Assembly: GCF_965661665.1 (NCBI RefSeq)
Contig: NZ_CBFIEO010000002.1
Location: 150,706-214,705 of the forward strand
Length of the DNA stretch: 64,000 bases
Reading direction: 5' to 3'
Source: Cognatiyoonia sp965661665
Lineage (GTDB): Bacteria; Pseudomonadota; Alphaproteobacteria; Rhodobacterales; Rhodobacteraceae
In this document: positions 17,964 to 26,878 of the stretch, piece after piece
Position numbering within the stretch: the stretch's first letter is position 1
Layout of the letters: each line of letters starts with the position of its first letter
Program-made: the position numbers and the translations under genes
The notes under the pieces: model-generated
Told to the model about the DNA's origin: nothing
Seen by the model: the letters and a program-made list of their open reading frames with translations, nothing else
Databases searched by the model: none

Positions 17964-19376
17964 ATGCTGAACCCTGTGACGGAGGCGTTTGAGGCGGAAC
18001 TGAGGGCGATATTGCCTGCTGCGGCCTTCAAGGACGCATCAGAGGCCTATTTCACTGAGACGCGCGCGCGGTGGCACGGGCACGGGCTGGTGGTTGCGCC
18101 CGTTTCTACGGAAGAGGTCGCCGCATTCGTCAAGGCCTGCTTCAACGCTGGCGTCTCCGTTGTGCCTTATGGCGGTGGTACAGGATTGGTTGGCGGGCAA
18201 ATCCTGCAAGATGGGCCCAAACCTGTTGTACTGTCGCTCGAACGGATGACCACGATTCGTGAAGTCTATCCGACGGAGGATGTGATCGTTGTGGATGCCG
18301 GGGTGATCCTTGCGGACATCCAGCAGGCGGCGCGGGAAGTGGATCGGCTGTTCCCGCTGTCGCTCGCCTCCGAAGGGTCGGCGCGCATTGGTGGGTTGCT
18401 GGCGACCAATGCGGGCGGGGTCAATGTGCTGCGCTATGGCAACGCGCGAGCGCAGTGTTTGGGGCTTGAGGTTGTGCTCCCCGACGGTACCGTCTGGAAT
18501 GGCCTTTCGCGGCTGCACAAGGACAACACAGGCTATGACCTGCGTAATCTGATGATCGGGGCGGAGGGGACGCTGGGCGTCATCACCGCTGCGGCGTTGA
18601 AGCTGGCGCCTCAGCCCGCCTCCTCCGGAGCCGCGATGATGAGCGTGGCATCGCCGAAAGCTGCGCTGAACCTTCTGGCGATGGCAAAGGGGCAGATGGC
18701 GGAGGGGATCTCTGCCTTTGAATTCATCCACCGCCAAGGCTTTGATTTTCTGGATGCCGTTGGGCCGGACTATCGCAAACCCCTTGATCACACGCCGGAA
18801 TGGACGGTTTTGATTGATGTGGGTTTGCCTGTGGGGTTAGAGGCTGAGGAGGCCCTGATGACGTTGTTCGAAGCGGCCGTGGCTGAAGGATTGGCAAGCG
18901 ACGGAGTAATCGCGCAATCAGATGCGCAGCGCGATGCGTTTTGGCACATCCGCGAAAGCATTCCAGAGGCAAACAGGCGGATCGGCTCCGTCAGTTCGCA
19001 TGACATCTCGATGCCTATTTCCTGCATCCCTGACTTCATTGCTGAAGGACCGGGACGTCTGGCAAAGGTCGGCAATTTCCGCATCAATTGCTTCGGGCAT
19101 CTGGGCGATGGCAACCTGCATTACAACGTCTTCCCACAAGAGGGGGAGACGCGCGACGATCATGTCGAGAGCCGCGACGCGATCAAACGCACCATCCACG
19201 ACCTTGTGCATGAATTCGGCGGCTCGGTCAGTGCGGAGCATGGGGTGGGCCGTTTGAAAGTCGCGGATCTTGAACGCTATGCCGATCCGGCAAAGCTTCA
19301 GATGATGCGGGCGATCAAAGCGTCGCTTGATCCGAAAGGCATCATGAACCCCGGCGCGGTGCTGCGGGCGGATTAA
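17964..19376 (+). CDS. FAD-linked D-2-hydroxyacid dehydrogenase (DLD/D2HGDH type)
   Basis: 470-residue FAD oxidoreductase of the GlcD/D-lactate dehydrogenase group. The FAD-binding domain has PYGGGTGLVGGQ and SEGSARIGGLLATNAGG. The C-terminal domain shows CFGHLGDGNLHYN and SAEHGVGRLK. Members oxidise D-lactate, D-2-hydroxyglutarate or glycolate; the substrate cannot be fixed from sequence alone. It ends in a shared TTAA with the convergent apt gene. Confidence 0.92.
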   Translation: MLNPVTEAFEAELRAILPAAAFKDASEAYFTETRARWHGHGLVVAPVSTEEVAAFVKACFNAGVSVVPYGGGTGLVGGQILQDGPKPVVLSLERMTTIREVYPTEDVIVVDAGVILADIQQAAREVDRLFPLSLASEGSARIGGLLATNAGGVNVLRYGNARAQCLGLEVVLPDGTVWNGLSRLHKDNTGYDLRNLMIGAEGTLGVITAAALKLAPQPASSGAAMMSVASPKAALNLLAMAKGQMAEGISAFEFIHRQGFDFLDAVGPDYRKPLDHTPEWTVLIDVGLPVGLEAEEALMTLFEAAVAEGLASDGVIAQSDAQRDAFWHIRESIPEANRRIGSVSSHDISMPISCIPDFIAEGPGRLAKVGNFRINCFGHLGDGNLHYNVFPQEGETRDDHVESRDAIKRTIHDLVHEFGGSVSAEHGVGRLKVADLERYADPAKLQMMRAIKASLDPKGIMNPGAVLRAD

Positions 19377-19903
19377 TCGCCTTCAAATTCGCAAAGCACC
19401 TGCACATCTAGGCCCATCCCCTCAAGCTTTACGCGGCCACCAAGATCAGGCAGATCGATGATAAAGGCGCACGCCATGACGGAGGCGCCCAATCGCTCAA
19501 TGAGTTTCACGCCTGCCTCTGCCGTGCCGCCGGTCGCCAAAAGATCGTCGACGACTAAGACCCGCTCCCCCGGTTGCAGGGCGTCGTCGTGGATTTCCAT
19601 GACCGCTTCGCCATATTCTAATTGATAGGCTTGCTCGATCGTCTCGCCGGGCAGTTTGCCCTTCTTGCGGATCGGCACGAAGCCGAGCGAGAGTTGATGC
19701 GCAATCGCGCCACCAAGGATGAACCCGCGCGCCTCCAACCCCACGATCCTATCAATCTGCTGGCCTACATAGGGGTGGAGCAGTTGGTCAATCGCCATCC
19801 GAAACCCACGCGGGTCGCCAAAAAGCGTTGTCACATCCCGAAACATGATCCCTCCATGCGGGAAGTCGGGGATCGTGCGGATATAGTCTTTGACAGTTTT
19901 CAT
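19373..19903 (-). CDS. apt: Adenine phosphoribosyltransferase
   Basis: 176-residue PRTase converting adenine and PRPP to AMP. The PRPP-binding loop VLVVDDLLATGGTAEA and the N-terminal IRTIPDFPHGGIMFRD block are diagnostic. It lies 17 bp downstream of mtnP on the same strand. The adenine released by methylthioadenosine cleavage can therefore be salvaged by the next gene in the same operon. Its stop shares the palindromic TTAA (19373-19376) with the convergent dehydrogenase. Confidence 0.96.
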   Translation of the reverse strand: MKTVKDYIRTIPDFPHGGIMFRDVTTLFGDPRGFRMAIDQLLHPYVGQQIDRIVGLEARGFILGGAIAHQLSLGFVPIRKKGKLPGETIEQAYQLEYGEAVMEIHDDALQPGERVLVVDDLLATGGTAEAGVKLIERLGASVMACAFIIDLPDLGGRVKLEGMGLDVQVLCEFEGD

Positions 19904-19920
19904 GGGGGAGATCCGTAGGG

Positions 19921-20790
19921 TTAGAGTACGCGGCCGGCGACCGCATCGAGTCTTGTAACAAGCTCAGGATCGCGTTTGTCGGGGGCGGTCATCACCGCAT
20001 ATTCCAGCGCGCGGTCACAGCCGTGTGGGCAGGGTGCACGGTCAGGCCCCAGAAGGGCAGGCAAACGCGCTACCATATCCCGTGCCTTTGTGCCGTTGCC
20101 TTGCAGCGTTTTGATCACGTCGCTCACATCCACTGCGCCGTGGTCTTGGTGCCAACTGTCATAATCGGTGATCATCGCGACGGAGGCATAGCAAAGCTCC
20201 GCCTCGCGCGCCAATTTCGCCTCTGGCATATTGGTCATGCCGATGACGTCACAGTTCCAGACATCGCGGTAGAGATGGCTTTCGGCTTGGCTGGAGAATT
20301 GAGGCCCTTCCATCGCCAGATAGGTGCCACCGCGATGCACAGTCACACCTGCCTCTTTCGCCGCCTTCTCGCAAGCATCTGACAGGCGCGGACAGGTGGG
20401 ATAGGCGACGCTGACGTGGGCCACGCAGCCGGTACCGAAGAACGACTTTTCCCGCGCGAAGGTCCGGTCAATGAATTGATCTACAATGACAAAATCGCCT
20501 GGCGCCAGTTCCTCCCGAAAGGAGCCGCAGGCGCTGACACTGATTACATCGGTCACGCCCAAGCGTTTCAACGCATCAATGTTGGCGCGATAGGGGACGG
20601 TGGTTGGTGAATGCACATGACCGCGCCCATGACGGGGCAGGAATGCCATCTCGATACCATGCAACGCTCCGCAAAGCATGGCGTCCGAAGGGGTGCCCCA
20701 AGGGCTGTCCACCGTGACCCATTCGGCTCCGTCCAATCCATCAATGTCGTAAATGCCTGATCCGCCGATAATCGCGATTTTTGTGTTCAT
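19921..20790 (-). CDS. mtnP: S-methyl-5'-thioadenosine phosphorylase
   Basis: Phosphorolysis of methylthioadenosine, a polyamine-synthesis by-product, to adenine and methylthioribose-1-phosphate. The start is ATG 20790 (MNTKIAIIGGSGIYDID), giving 289 residues; the longer frame to 20865 is not family-like. Motifs include FLPRHGRGH, SACGSFREE, ThrLAMEGPQF-type YLAMEGPQFSS and EAKLAREAELCYA. It is operonic with apt and divergent from sulP. Confidence 0.95.
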   Translation of the reverse strand: MNTKIAIIGGSGIYDIDGLDGAEWVTVDSPWGTPSDAMLCGALHGIEMAFLPRHGRGHVHSPTTVPYRANIDALKRLGVTDVISVSACGSFREELAPGDFVIVDQFIDRTFAREKSFFGTGCVAHVSVAYPTCPRLSDACEKAAKEAGVTVHRGGTYLAMEGPQFSSQAESHLYRDVWNCDVIGMTNMPEAKLAREAELCYASVAMITDYDSWHQDHGAVDVSDVIKTLQGNGTKARDMVARLPALLGPDRAPCPHGCDRALEYAVMTAPDKRDPELVTRLDAVAGRVL

Positions 20791-20927
20791 TGCGGGACCC
20801 CTCACCAGCCAACAGTGTTTCGCAAACACCAATGCCACGCAAGCCTTTTGGTTTCTGCGTGACAATAGGCGCGGCCTCAGATAAGCCGCCGCGCACGGCT
20901 CAATCCCTCCCTATAGGACCTGACCAC

Positions 20928-22544
20928 ATGGAAAGCTCAATCTTTGCGCGTTTTGCAAACAATCTCGCTATGTCTGATCCGGCCACACGGCTGACATCAG
21001 GGCAGATCAGGACAGAGTTTTTGTCGGGCCTGACCGTGGCCTTGGCGCTGGTTCCAGAGGCTGTCGCGTTTGCCTTTGTCGCAGGCGTTCACCCGCTTGT
21101 AGGGCTTTACGCGGCGTTCATCGTGGGGCTTATCACTGCCATCTTTGGCGGGCGTCCGGGGATGATTTCCGGGGCGACAGGTGCGCTGGCCGTTGTGATG
21201 GTCAGCCTCGTCGCGCAGCATGGGGTCGAATACCTTTTTGCCACCGTGGTCTTGATGGGGATCATCCAGATTGTCGTGGGCATCATGAGATGGGGCAAGT
21301 TCATCCGATTGGTGCCGCATCCGGTGATGCTGGGCTTCGTCAACGGCCTAGCTATCGTGATTTTCTTAGCGCAATTGGGTCAATTCCAAGTGCCCGGCAC
21401 GTCTGAGGGCGGCGGTCACGGGATTGCACATGGCGAATGGTTGAGCGGTTTGCCCCTTGCCCTGATGCTGGGCCTTGTGGCGCTGACGATGGCGATCATT
21501 TGGGGCTGGCCGCGCATCACCAACATCATTCCGGCTCCGCTGGCAGGCATCGCGATTGTCGCTGGCATCGTCATTATCTTTGGTTTGGACGTGCCGCGTG
21601 TGGGCGATCTGGCTTCGATTCAAGGGGGCCTGCCTACATTCCACATTCCGATGGTGCCGCTGACGTTTGAGACGTTTGAGATCATCTTACCCTACGCGCT
21701 GATCCTCGCGGCCATTGGATTGATTGAAAGCCTTCTGACGCTGAACCTCGTGGGCGAAATCACGAACCAGCGGGGCGGTGCGTCGCAAGAATGCATCGCG
21801 CAAGGCGTGGCTAACACGGTCACCGGTTTCTTTGGCGGCATGGGCGGTTGTGCGATGATTGGTCAGTCGATGATCAACGTGAAATCTGGCGGCCGCACGC
21901 GGCTTGCAGGCATTGCCGCGGCGCTGTTCCTCTTGGCCTTCATCCTGTTTGCCAGCGGCGCGATTGAGCAAATCCCACTCGCCGCTTTGGTCGGCGTTAT
22001 GTTCATGGTAGTGATCGGGACATTTGCTTGGAACTCCCTCCGCATCCTGCGGAAAGTGCCGTTTACGGATTCCTTCGTCATCGTGCTGGTGACTGTCGTG
22101 ACAGTGTTGACCGACCTTGCGACGGCGGTTGTCGTCGGTGTGATCGTCTCTGCCTTGTCCTATAGCTGGAACAACGCCAAGCGCATCTATGCGACCACAC
22201 ATGAGACGCCAGAAGGTGCCATGGTTTACCAAATCCAAGGGCCGCTGTTCTTTGGATCCTCAGACGGATTTGCCGAGTTGTTCAAGGTAGAGGACGACCC
22301 GTCGCTCGTCATCATCGACTTTGACAACAGCCGCGTGGTCGATCAGTCGGCCTTACAAGCGATTGAAGCGATTGCGGCCAAATACGAAGCAGCAGGCAAG
22401 CAGATCCAGTTGCGTCACCTCAGCCGCGACTGTCATGAGCTGCTGTCCCGTGCAGGTCACTTGATGGTCGATAGTGATGATGACCCAGATTATCAGGTCG
22501 CGGTGGACTACGCCGTGCGCACGGGTGTGCTAGGCAGGCATTAA
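20928..22544 (+). CDS. SulP family anion transporter with STAS domain
   Basis: Membrane transporter of the SLC26/SulP family (sulfate, bicarbonate or other anions). From ATG 20928 it has 538 residues. The N-terminal transmembrane region has the family signatures ALALVPEAVAFAFVAG, GLYAAFIVGLITAIFGGRPG and SGATGALAVV. The C-terminal STAS domain has VVIIDF-type LVIIDFDNSRVVDQSAL. Earlier in-frame ATGs exist, but AGGA lies upstream of this one and the N-terminus fits. The substrate is open. It shares TTAA with the convergent flavin reductase gene. Confidence 0.92.
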   Translation: MESSIFARFANNLAMSDPATRLTSGQIRTEFLSGLTVALALVPEAVAFAFVAGVHPLVGLYAAFIVGLITAIFGGRPGMISGATGALAVVMVSLVAQHGVEYLFATVVLMGIIQIVVGIMRWGKFIRLVPHPVMLGFVNGLAIVIFLAQLGQFQVPGTSEGGGHGIAHGEWLSGLPLALMLGLVALTMAIIWGWPRITNIIPAPLAGIAIVAGIVIIFGLDVPRVGDLASIQGGLPTFHIPMVPLTFETFEIILPYALILAAIGLIESLLTLNLVGEITNQRGGASQECIAQGVANTVTGFFGGMGGCAMIGQSMINVKSGGRTRLAGIAAALFLLAFILFASGAIEQIPLAALVGVMFMVVIGTFAWNSLRILRKVPFTDSFVIVLVTVVTVLTDLATAVVVGVIVSALSYSWNNAKRIYATTHETPEGAMVYQIQGPLFFGSSDGFAELFKVEDDPSLVIIDFDNSRVVDQSALQAIEAIAAKYEAAGKQIQLRHLSRDCHELLSRAGHLMVDSDDDPDYQVAVDYAVRTGVLGRH

Positions 22545-23149
22545 CCCTCGCCCGGGCGTTTCAACGAAAAGAGTTCAGTAACTTTCGTGTAATCACGATA
22601 GCCAAGCCGTGCGAGCGGTTGACAGGTTATCACGTCAAACTTGCCATTGACGATGCAGTCATCGCGCAACCTGACGCCTGTGACTTCCCCTAAAACAAGG
22701 GTGTTCGCCTCCCCCGGAAGTTTGACGAACTGGGTGAGCTTGCATTCCAGTACTGCTGGGGCGCCGTCAACAAAGGCGCAATCGATAGTCTCACAGGCTC
22801 CTTTTGTAAGCCCCGCTTGATCAAATTCGTCAACGTCTTTGCCCCATGCGCCAGATGAGACGTTCATTGCATCCGCCATCGTCGCTTCAACGATATTTAC
22901 AGCAAATACGTTTGTTTCCGCGATCTGCGCCACACTGTCCTTCACGCCGTCACGGTCCGCTTTGCCGCTGGTGCAGGAGAACATGACCTGCGGCGGCTCA
23001 TAGGCGATCCCGTTGAAAAAGGAGTAGGGGGCGAGGTTGTCATGACCGTCGGCCCCGCGCGTCGAAATCCATCCAATCGGGCGCGGCGTGATCACCGCGT
23101 TGAACGGATTGTGCGGTAGACCGTGGCCGTCTTCTGGTCGATAGAACAT
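22541..23149 (-). CDS. Flavin reductase-like (FMN-binding split barrel) protein
   Basis: 202-residue flavin reductase family protein from ATG 23149 (MFYRPEDGHGLPHNPF). NAVITPRPIGWISTR, NLAPYSFFNGI and the NVFAVNIV block are typical of the flavin reductase-like fold. It may supply reduced flavin or act as an FMN enzyme; no partner oxygenase is adjacent. Codons upstream to 23332 run through the divergent promoter and are unlikely to be coding. Confidence 0.88.
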   Translation of the reverse strand: MFYRPEDGHGLPHNPFNAVITPRPIGWISTRGADGHDNLAPYSFFNGIAYEPPQVMFSCTSGKADRDGVKDSVAQIAETNVFAVNIVEATMADAMNVSSGAWGKDVDEFDQAGLTKGACETIDCAFVDGAPAVLECKLTQFVKLPGEANTLVLGEVTGVRLRDDCIVNGKFDVITCQPLARLGYRDYTKVTELFSLKRPGEG

Positions 23150-23223
23150 GCGCCAACCTTGTGTTTTCTGCTGGTCACTGCACAGATAGCTTGCGAAGAT
23201 GCCGAGGGCCACTTGAAAGACGA

Positions 23224-23724
23224 ATGCAGGCGACAAGCTACACAATTGAAACGGAAAAAGCGGACGACTGGTGGGAAGTCGAAACGCTTTACGACTTGAG
23301 CTTTGCGCCCGGTCGGTCCGCTTTGTCGTCATATCGTCTGCGTGACGACATTAATCCTGTGGCCGCACTTTGCCTTGTGGCCCGTGATCCGGATGACATT
23401 GTTGCCGGGGCGGTTCGGAATTGGCCGGTGCGTGTTGGTGGGCAACCGGCACTCCTCCTTGGCCCGATTGCTGTACACCCGACACGGCAGGGCGAAGGGC
23501 TTGCCGCTTTGTTGATGTTGCGGTGTATCGAATTGGCGAAAGACATGGGCTGGGCGCGGATGATGCTTGTTGGGGATCAGCCCTATTACGGGCGGTTCGG
23601 CTTTCGCCGGTTGGACGGTGTGAAGATGCCGCCGCCAACGAACCTTGACAGAACGCTGGGTTTGGACCTTGTGGGTGGGGCTTGGCAGGGCGTTGAAGGG
23701 CCCGTTGAGCGGGCAACGGATTGA
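23224..23724 (+). CDS. GNAT family N-acetyltransferase (YhbS-like)
   Basis: 166-residue GNAT protein. The acetyl-CoA binding core reads LLLGPIAVHPTRQGEGLAAL. The later motif DQPYYGRFGF is typical of YhbS-type acetyltransferases. ATG 23224 is chosen because the family-like sequence (MQATSYTIETEKADDW) begins there. It is divergent from the flavin reductase gene. The substrate is unknown. Confidence 0.9.
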   Translation: MQATSYTIETEKADDWWEVETLYDLSFAPGRSALSSYRLRDDINPVAALCLVARDPDDIVAGAVRNWPVRVGGQPALLLGPIAVHPTRQGEGLAALLMLRCIELAKDMGWARMMLVGDQPYYGRFGFRRLDGVKMPPPTNLDRTLGLDLVGGAWQGVEGPVERATD

Positions 23725-23754
23725 AATACCGTCTTTTGTGCATAGCTAAGGGTG

Positions 23755-24567
23755 ATGCAAGACGGTTCGAACTCGATGAAACTGGTCAATCCTGACAATG
23801 CACCGCCAGATCTGACGGATGAGGCGCTGGGCAGCATTGCTGACATTGCCGCGCGTCAGAGACGGGCGAACGGGTTGCTGATGAAGGCGGTTAATTTCGT
23901 TGGCGGGCAGGTGGAAGACACGCTTGCGATCCTCCCGGAAGGCGCGAAGGACCAAATTGATAACGCCGCAAAAGATGCGCTGCGCAAGAGCTACGCGCTG
24001 GCGGAGAAATCCCGCGAAGGACGGTTGAGCAACGTCGCTACAACTGACCGGATGCACAAGGTGATGGCGTTAATTTCTGGCGCAATTGGCGGATTAGGTG
24101 GGCTTCCAACGGCCATCGCCGAAATCCCTGTCGCCACCACGATGATTTTCCGCGCCGTGCAAGGCGTGGCGGAACAATACGGCGAAGACCCGACTACGGA
24201 AGAGACCCGACTGCAATGTCTGTCCGTCTTTGGCGCGGGCGGACCGGGTGAAGACGATGATGGTGTCGATACAGCCTTCATTGGCGCGCGGATCGGCCTC
24301 ACCGGTGCTGCCGTGAATTCGCTCATCAGTCGCGTGGCCCCAAAATTTGCGACGGTCTTGTCACAAAAGCTAGCCTCCCAAGCGGTGCCAGTGTTGGGCG
24401 CGGTAGCGGGCGCGGGCACGAATTATGCATTCACCGATTACTACGTCGAAATGGCGCATGTGCATTTTGCACTACGGAAGCTGAGCCGGACCTACGGTGA
24501 AAAACAGGTGTTGGATGCGTTTCACACCGCTTTGGTGGTCGGCAACATCCCCGTCAAACGCGCCTGA
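23755..24567 (+). CDS. EcsC family protein
   Basis: 270-residue EcsC-domain protein. The central glycine- and alanine-rich part (ISGAIGGLGGLPTAIAEIP, VLGAVAGAGTNYAF) and the C-terminal HVHFALRKLSRTYGE are typical of the family. Its function is not established. The start could be GTG 23752, ATG 23755 or ATG 23776; a TAAGGG stretch lies just before. Its 3' end overlaps the convergent ptsP gene by 46 bp, so both C-termini are encoded in the same DNA. Confidence 0.85.
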   Translation: MQDGSNSMKLVNPDNAPPDLTDEALGSIADIAARQRRANGLLMKAVNFVGGQVEDTLAILPEGAKDQIDNAAKDALRKSYALAEKSREGRLSNVATTDRMHKVMALISGAIGGLGGLPTAIAEIPVATTMIFRAVQGVAEQYGEDPTTEETRLQCLSVFGAGGPGEDDDGVDTAFIGARIGLTGAAVNSLISRVAPKFATVLSQKLASQAVPVLGAVAGAGTNYAFTDYYVEMAHVHFALRKLSRTYGEKQVLDAFHTALVVGNIPVKRA

Positions 24568-26801
24568 TCGACCAGATAATCTGACACATCCCTGCGCACC
24601 GACTGTTCCCCACGGGCGCGCGCATCATCGATGACCGCTTTCACCTCTTTGAGGTCAATCTGTCGAATAAGGTGCTTAACTGGACCAATGGAGGCTGGCC
24701 GCATCGAAAGGGACGGAAAACCGATAGCGGCAAGGCAGACAGCCTCCAACGGACGGCCTGCATCCTCCCCACAGAATGACAGGGGCGTATTGGCGGCGTC
24801 GCAGCGGCGGACTACTTGTTCGAGGAACCCAAGAAAGCTGACGTTGAGCGTGTCATAGCGCTTGCGCACGCGCTCATTCTCCCGATCTGCGGCATAGAAG
24901 AATTGCTTCAGATCGTTTCCGCCGACTGAGATGAAATCAACCTCCTCATAAAAGCTGTCAGGCGCAAAACCGATAGAGGGCGTCTCCAACATCGCGCCAA
25001 CCTCGAGGGTGGAGGGCAAAGGATGCCCCAGCTTGCTTTCCCGCGCCAAAACTTTGGCCAATTCTGCCTTGGCTTCTCGAAACTCCGACCGCAGCGTGAT
25101 GAAGGGGAACATGATAGTCAGTGGGCCGCCATCTGCGGCGCGGACAAGCGCCTGTAACTGCATCCGCAACACGCCGGGTTTGTCGAGCCCCACGCGGATC
25201 GCGCGCCAGCCCATCGCTGGGTTCGGTTCATCATTGGGCGGCATATAGGGCAGCACCTTGTCAGAGCCGATGTCGAGCGTGCGAAACGCCACGCGCTTGC
25301 CCTTGGCTGCGTCCAGCACCCGCTTGTAGAGCGATGACAGTTCGTTCCGCTTTGGCATGCTGTTGCGGACCAGAAACTGCAATTCGGTACGGAAAAGGCC
25401 AACACCCTCCGCGCCAGAGCTTTCCAGCGATGGTAGGTCAGCCATCAGACCAGCGTTCATGTGCAAGGCGACAAGACGCCCACCTTTATCGATGGTCGGT
25501 TCATCGCGGATGGAGGCATAGCGCGCTTGCGCCCGTGTTTGCATTGCCATCTTGTCGGCAAAGGCGGCTTGCACCTGCTCATCGGGGCGCAGATGCACGA
25601 TGCCTTGCTCCCCATCTACCAGAATGCGGTCGCCGTTGAGCGCCTCTGTCGTGATGCCTTTGACGTTGATGATGAGCGGGATCGCCCAAGCACGGGCTAC
25701 GATAGTCGCGTGGCTCCCGACGGAGCCTTCTTCAAGAATGATGCCGCGCAACGTCTTGCCGTATTCCAGCAATTCGCCAGGGCCGATGTTGCGCGCAATC
25801 AGGATCGGGCGGTCTGGCATTTCGGCCCCTGTGTCGGAGCCCTGACCAGTCAATATGCGCAGAAGGCGGTTCGACAGATCATCCAGATCATGCAGACGTT
25901 CGATCATGTAAGCATCGCCTGCCTCCCCCAAACGGGATCGTGCGAGCGATTGCTCTTTCTCAACTGCAGCTTCTGCCGACAGACCGTTTTTCACGTCCGC
26001 TTCCATGCGGCGCATCCAACTGCGCGAATTGGCGAACATGCGGTAGGCTTCGAAAACCTTAATCTGCTCTTTGTCGGTCGCTTTCGTGCCAGAGAGCATT
26101 TCATCCACCGAAATGCGCAGTTGATCGACGGCCGTTTGCAGGCGTTCCAGCTCTTTCTCCGGATCGTCGGATATCGGGTTTGTGACAACCACGCGCGGCT
26201 CATGCAGATAGACCTGACCCTCGCCCGTGCCTTCCTGTGCGACTGTGCCTCGGAACATGACTTGCTGTTGGTGGCGGGCGGACAGGGCGGCACCTTCACC
26301 GACGAAGGCGCCGAGTTCGGTCATCTCCGCGATCACCATTGCCACGACTTCGAGGGCGTAAACCTCATCCTCTTCAAACTGGCGGGCGTCGCGGGATTGC
26401 ACGACGAGCACGCCCAAAGATTCCCCGAGGCGCTGAATCGGTACACCGCAGAAGGAGGAATAGCGTTCCTCCCCCGTTTCCGGCATGTAGCGGAAGCCGC
26501 GTTCTGAGGGCGCGTCGGCGGTGTTGATCACCTTACGGGCCTTGGCGGTGCGCCCCACCAGACCTTCGCCCAACCGCAGCCGCGTCTGGTGAACGGAGGC
26601 TTTCTCAAGACCCTCCGTTGCGCAAAGCTCCAACGTTTCTTCATCGCGGAAGAGGTAGATCGAGCACACCTCGGTCTTCATCGAGTCAGCGATCAAGGCA
26701 ACAACGCGATCCAATCGCGCCTGACCAGCACTGTCTTCTGCAAGTGCTGTCTGCAACCTCTTGAGAAGTTTGCGACTTTCGCTTTCGGTCAATTGGACCA
26801 T
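24522..26801 (-). CDS. ptsP: Phosphoenolpyruvate-protein phosphotransferase PtsP (EI-Ntr)
   Basis: First enzyme of the nitrogen-related phosphotransferase system (759 residues); passes phosphate from PEP to NPr. The N-terminal GAF domain (residues about 20-160) senses small ligands, often glutamine. The phosphohistidine lies in EGSVGSHATIVARAWAIP. The PEP-binding barrel has GVGLFRTELQFL, MPPNDEPNPAMGWRAIR, FDFISVGGND-like VDFISVGGNDL and SFCGEDAG. It lies upstream of lysC's end on the same strand but 77 bp apart, with lysC first. Its end overlaps the EcsC gene. Confidence 0.96.
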   Translation of the reverse strand: MVQLTESESRKLLKRLQTALAEDSAGQARLDRVVALIADSMKTEVCSIYLFRDEETLELCATEGLEKASVHQTRLRLGEGLVGRTAKARKVINTADAPSERGFRYMPETGEERYSSFCGVPIQRLGESLGVLVVQSRDARQFEEDEVYALEVVAMVIAEMTELGAFVGEGAALSARHQQQVMFRGTVAQEGTGEGQVYLHEPRVVVTNPISDDPEKELERLQTAVDQLRISVDEMLSGTKATDKEQIKVFEAYRMFANSRSWMRRMEADVKNGLSAEAAVEKEQSLARSRLGEAGDAYMIERLHDLDDLSNRLLRILTGQGSDTGAEMPDRPILIARNIGPGELLEYGKTLRGIILEEGSVGSHATIVARAWAIPLIINVKGITTEALNGDRILVDGEQGIVHLRPDEQVQAAFADKMAMQTRAQARYASIRDEPTIDKGGRLVALHMNAGLMADLPSLESSGAEGVGLFRTELQFLVRNSMPKRNELSSLYKRVLDAAKGKRVAFRTLDIGSDKVLPYMPPNDEPNPAMGWRAIRVGLDKPGVLRMQLQALVRAADGGPLTIMFPFITLRSEFREAKAELAKVLARESKLGHPLPSTLEVGAMLETPSIGFAPDSFYEEVDFISVGGNDLKQFFYAADRENERVRKRYDTLNVSFLGFLEQVVRRCDAANTPLSFCGEDAGRPLEAVCLAAIGFPSLSMRPASIGPVKHLIRQIDLKEVKAVIDDARARGEQSVRRDVSDYLVDQARLTGMLPTTKAV

Positions 26802-26878
26802 AGTGTTCCCAGTGCTTTGGTCTTACCCTCGTAGCACCAGTCTATTGTAACCCTGTGACGAAGTGGAGCGAATTTCGC

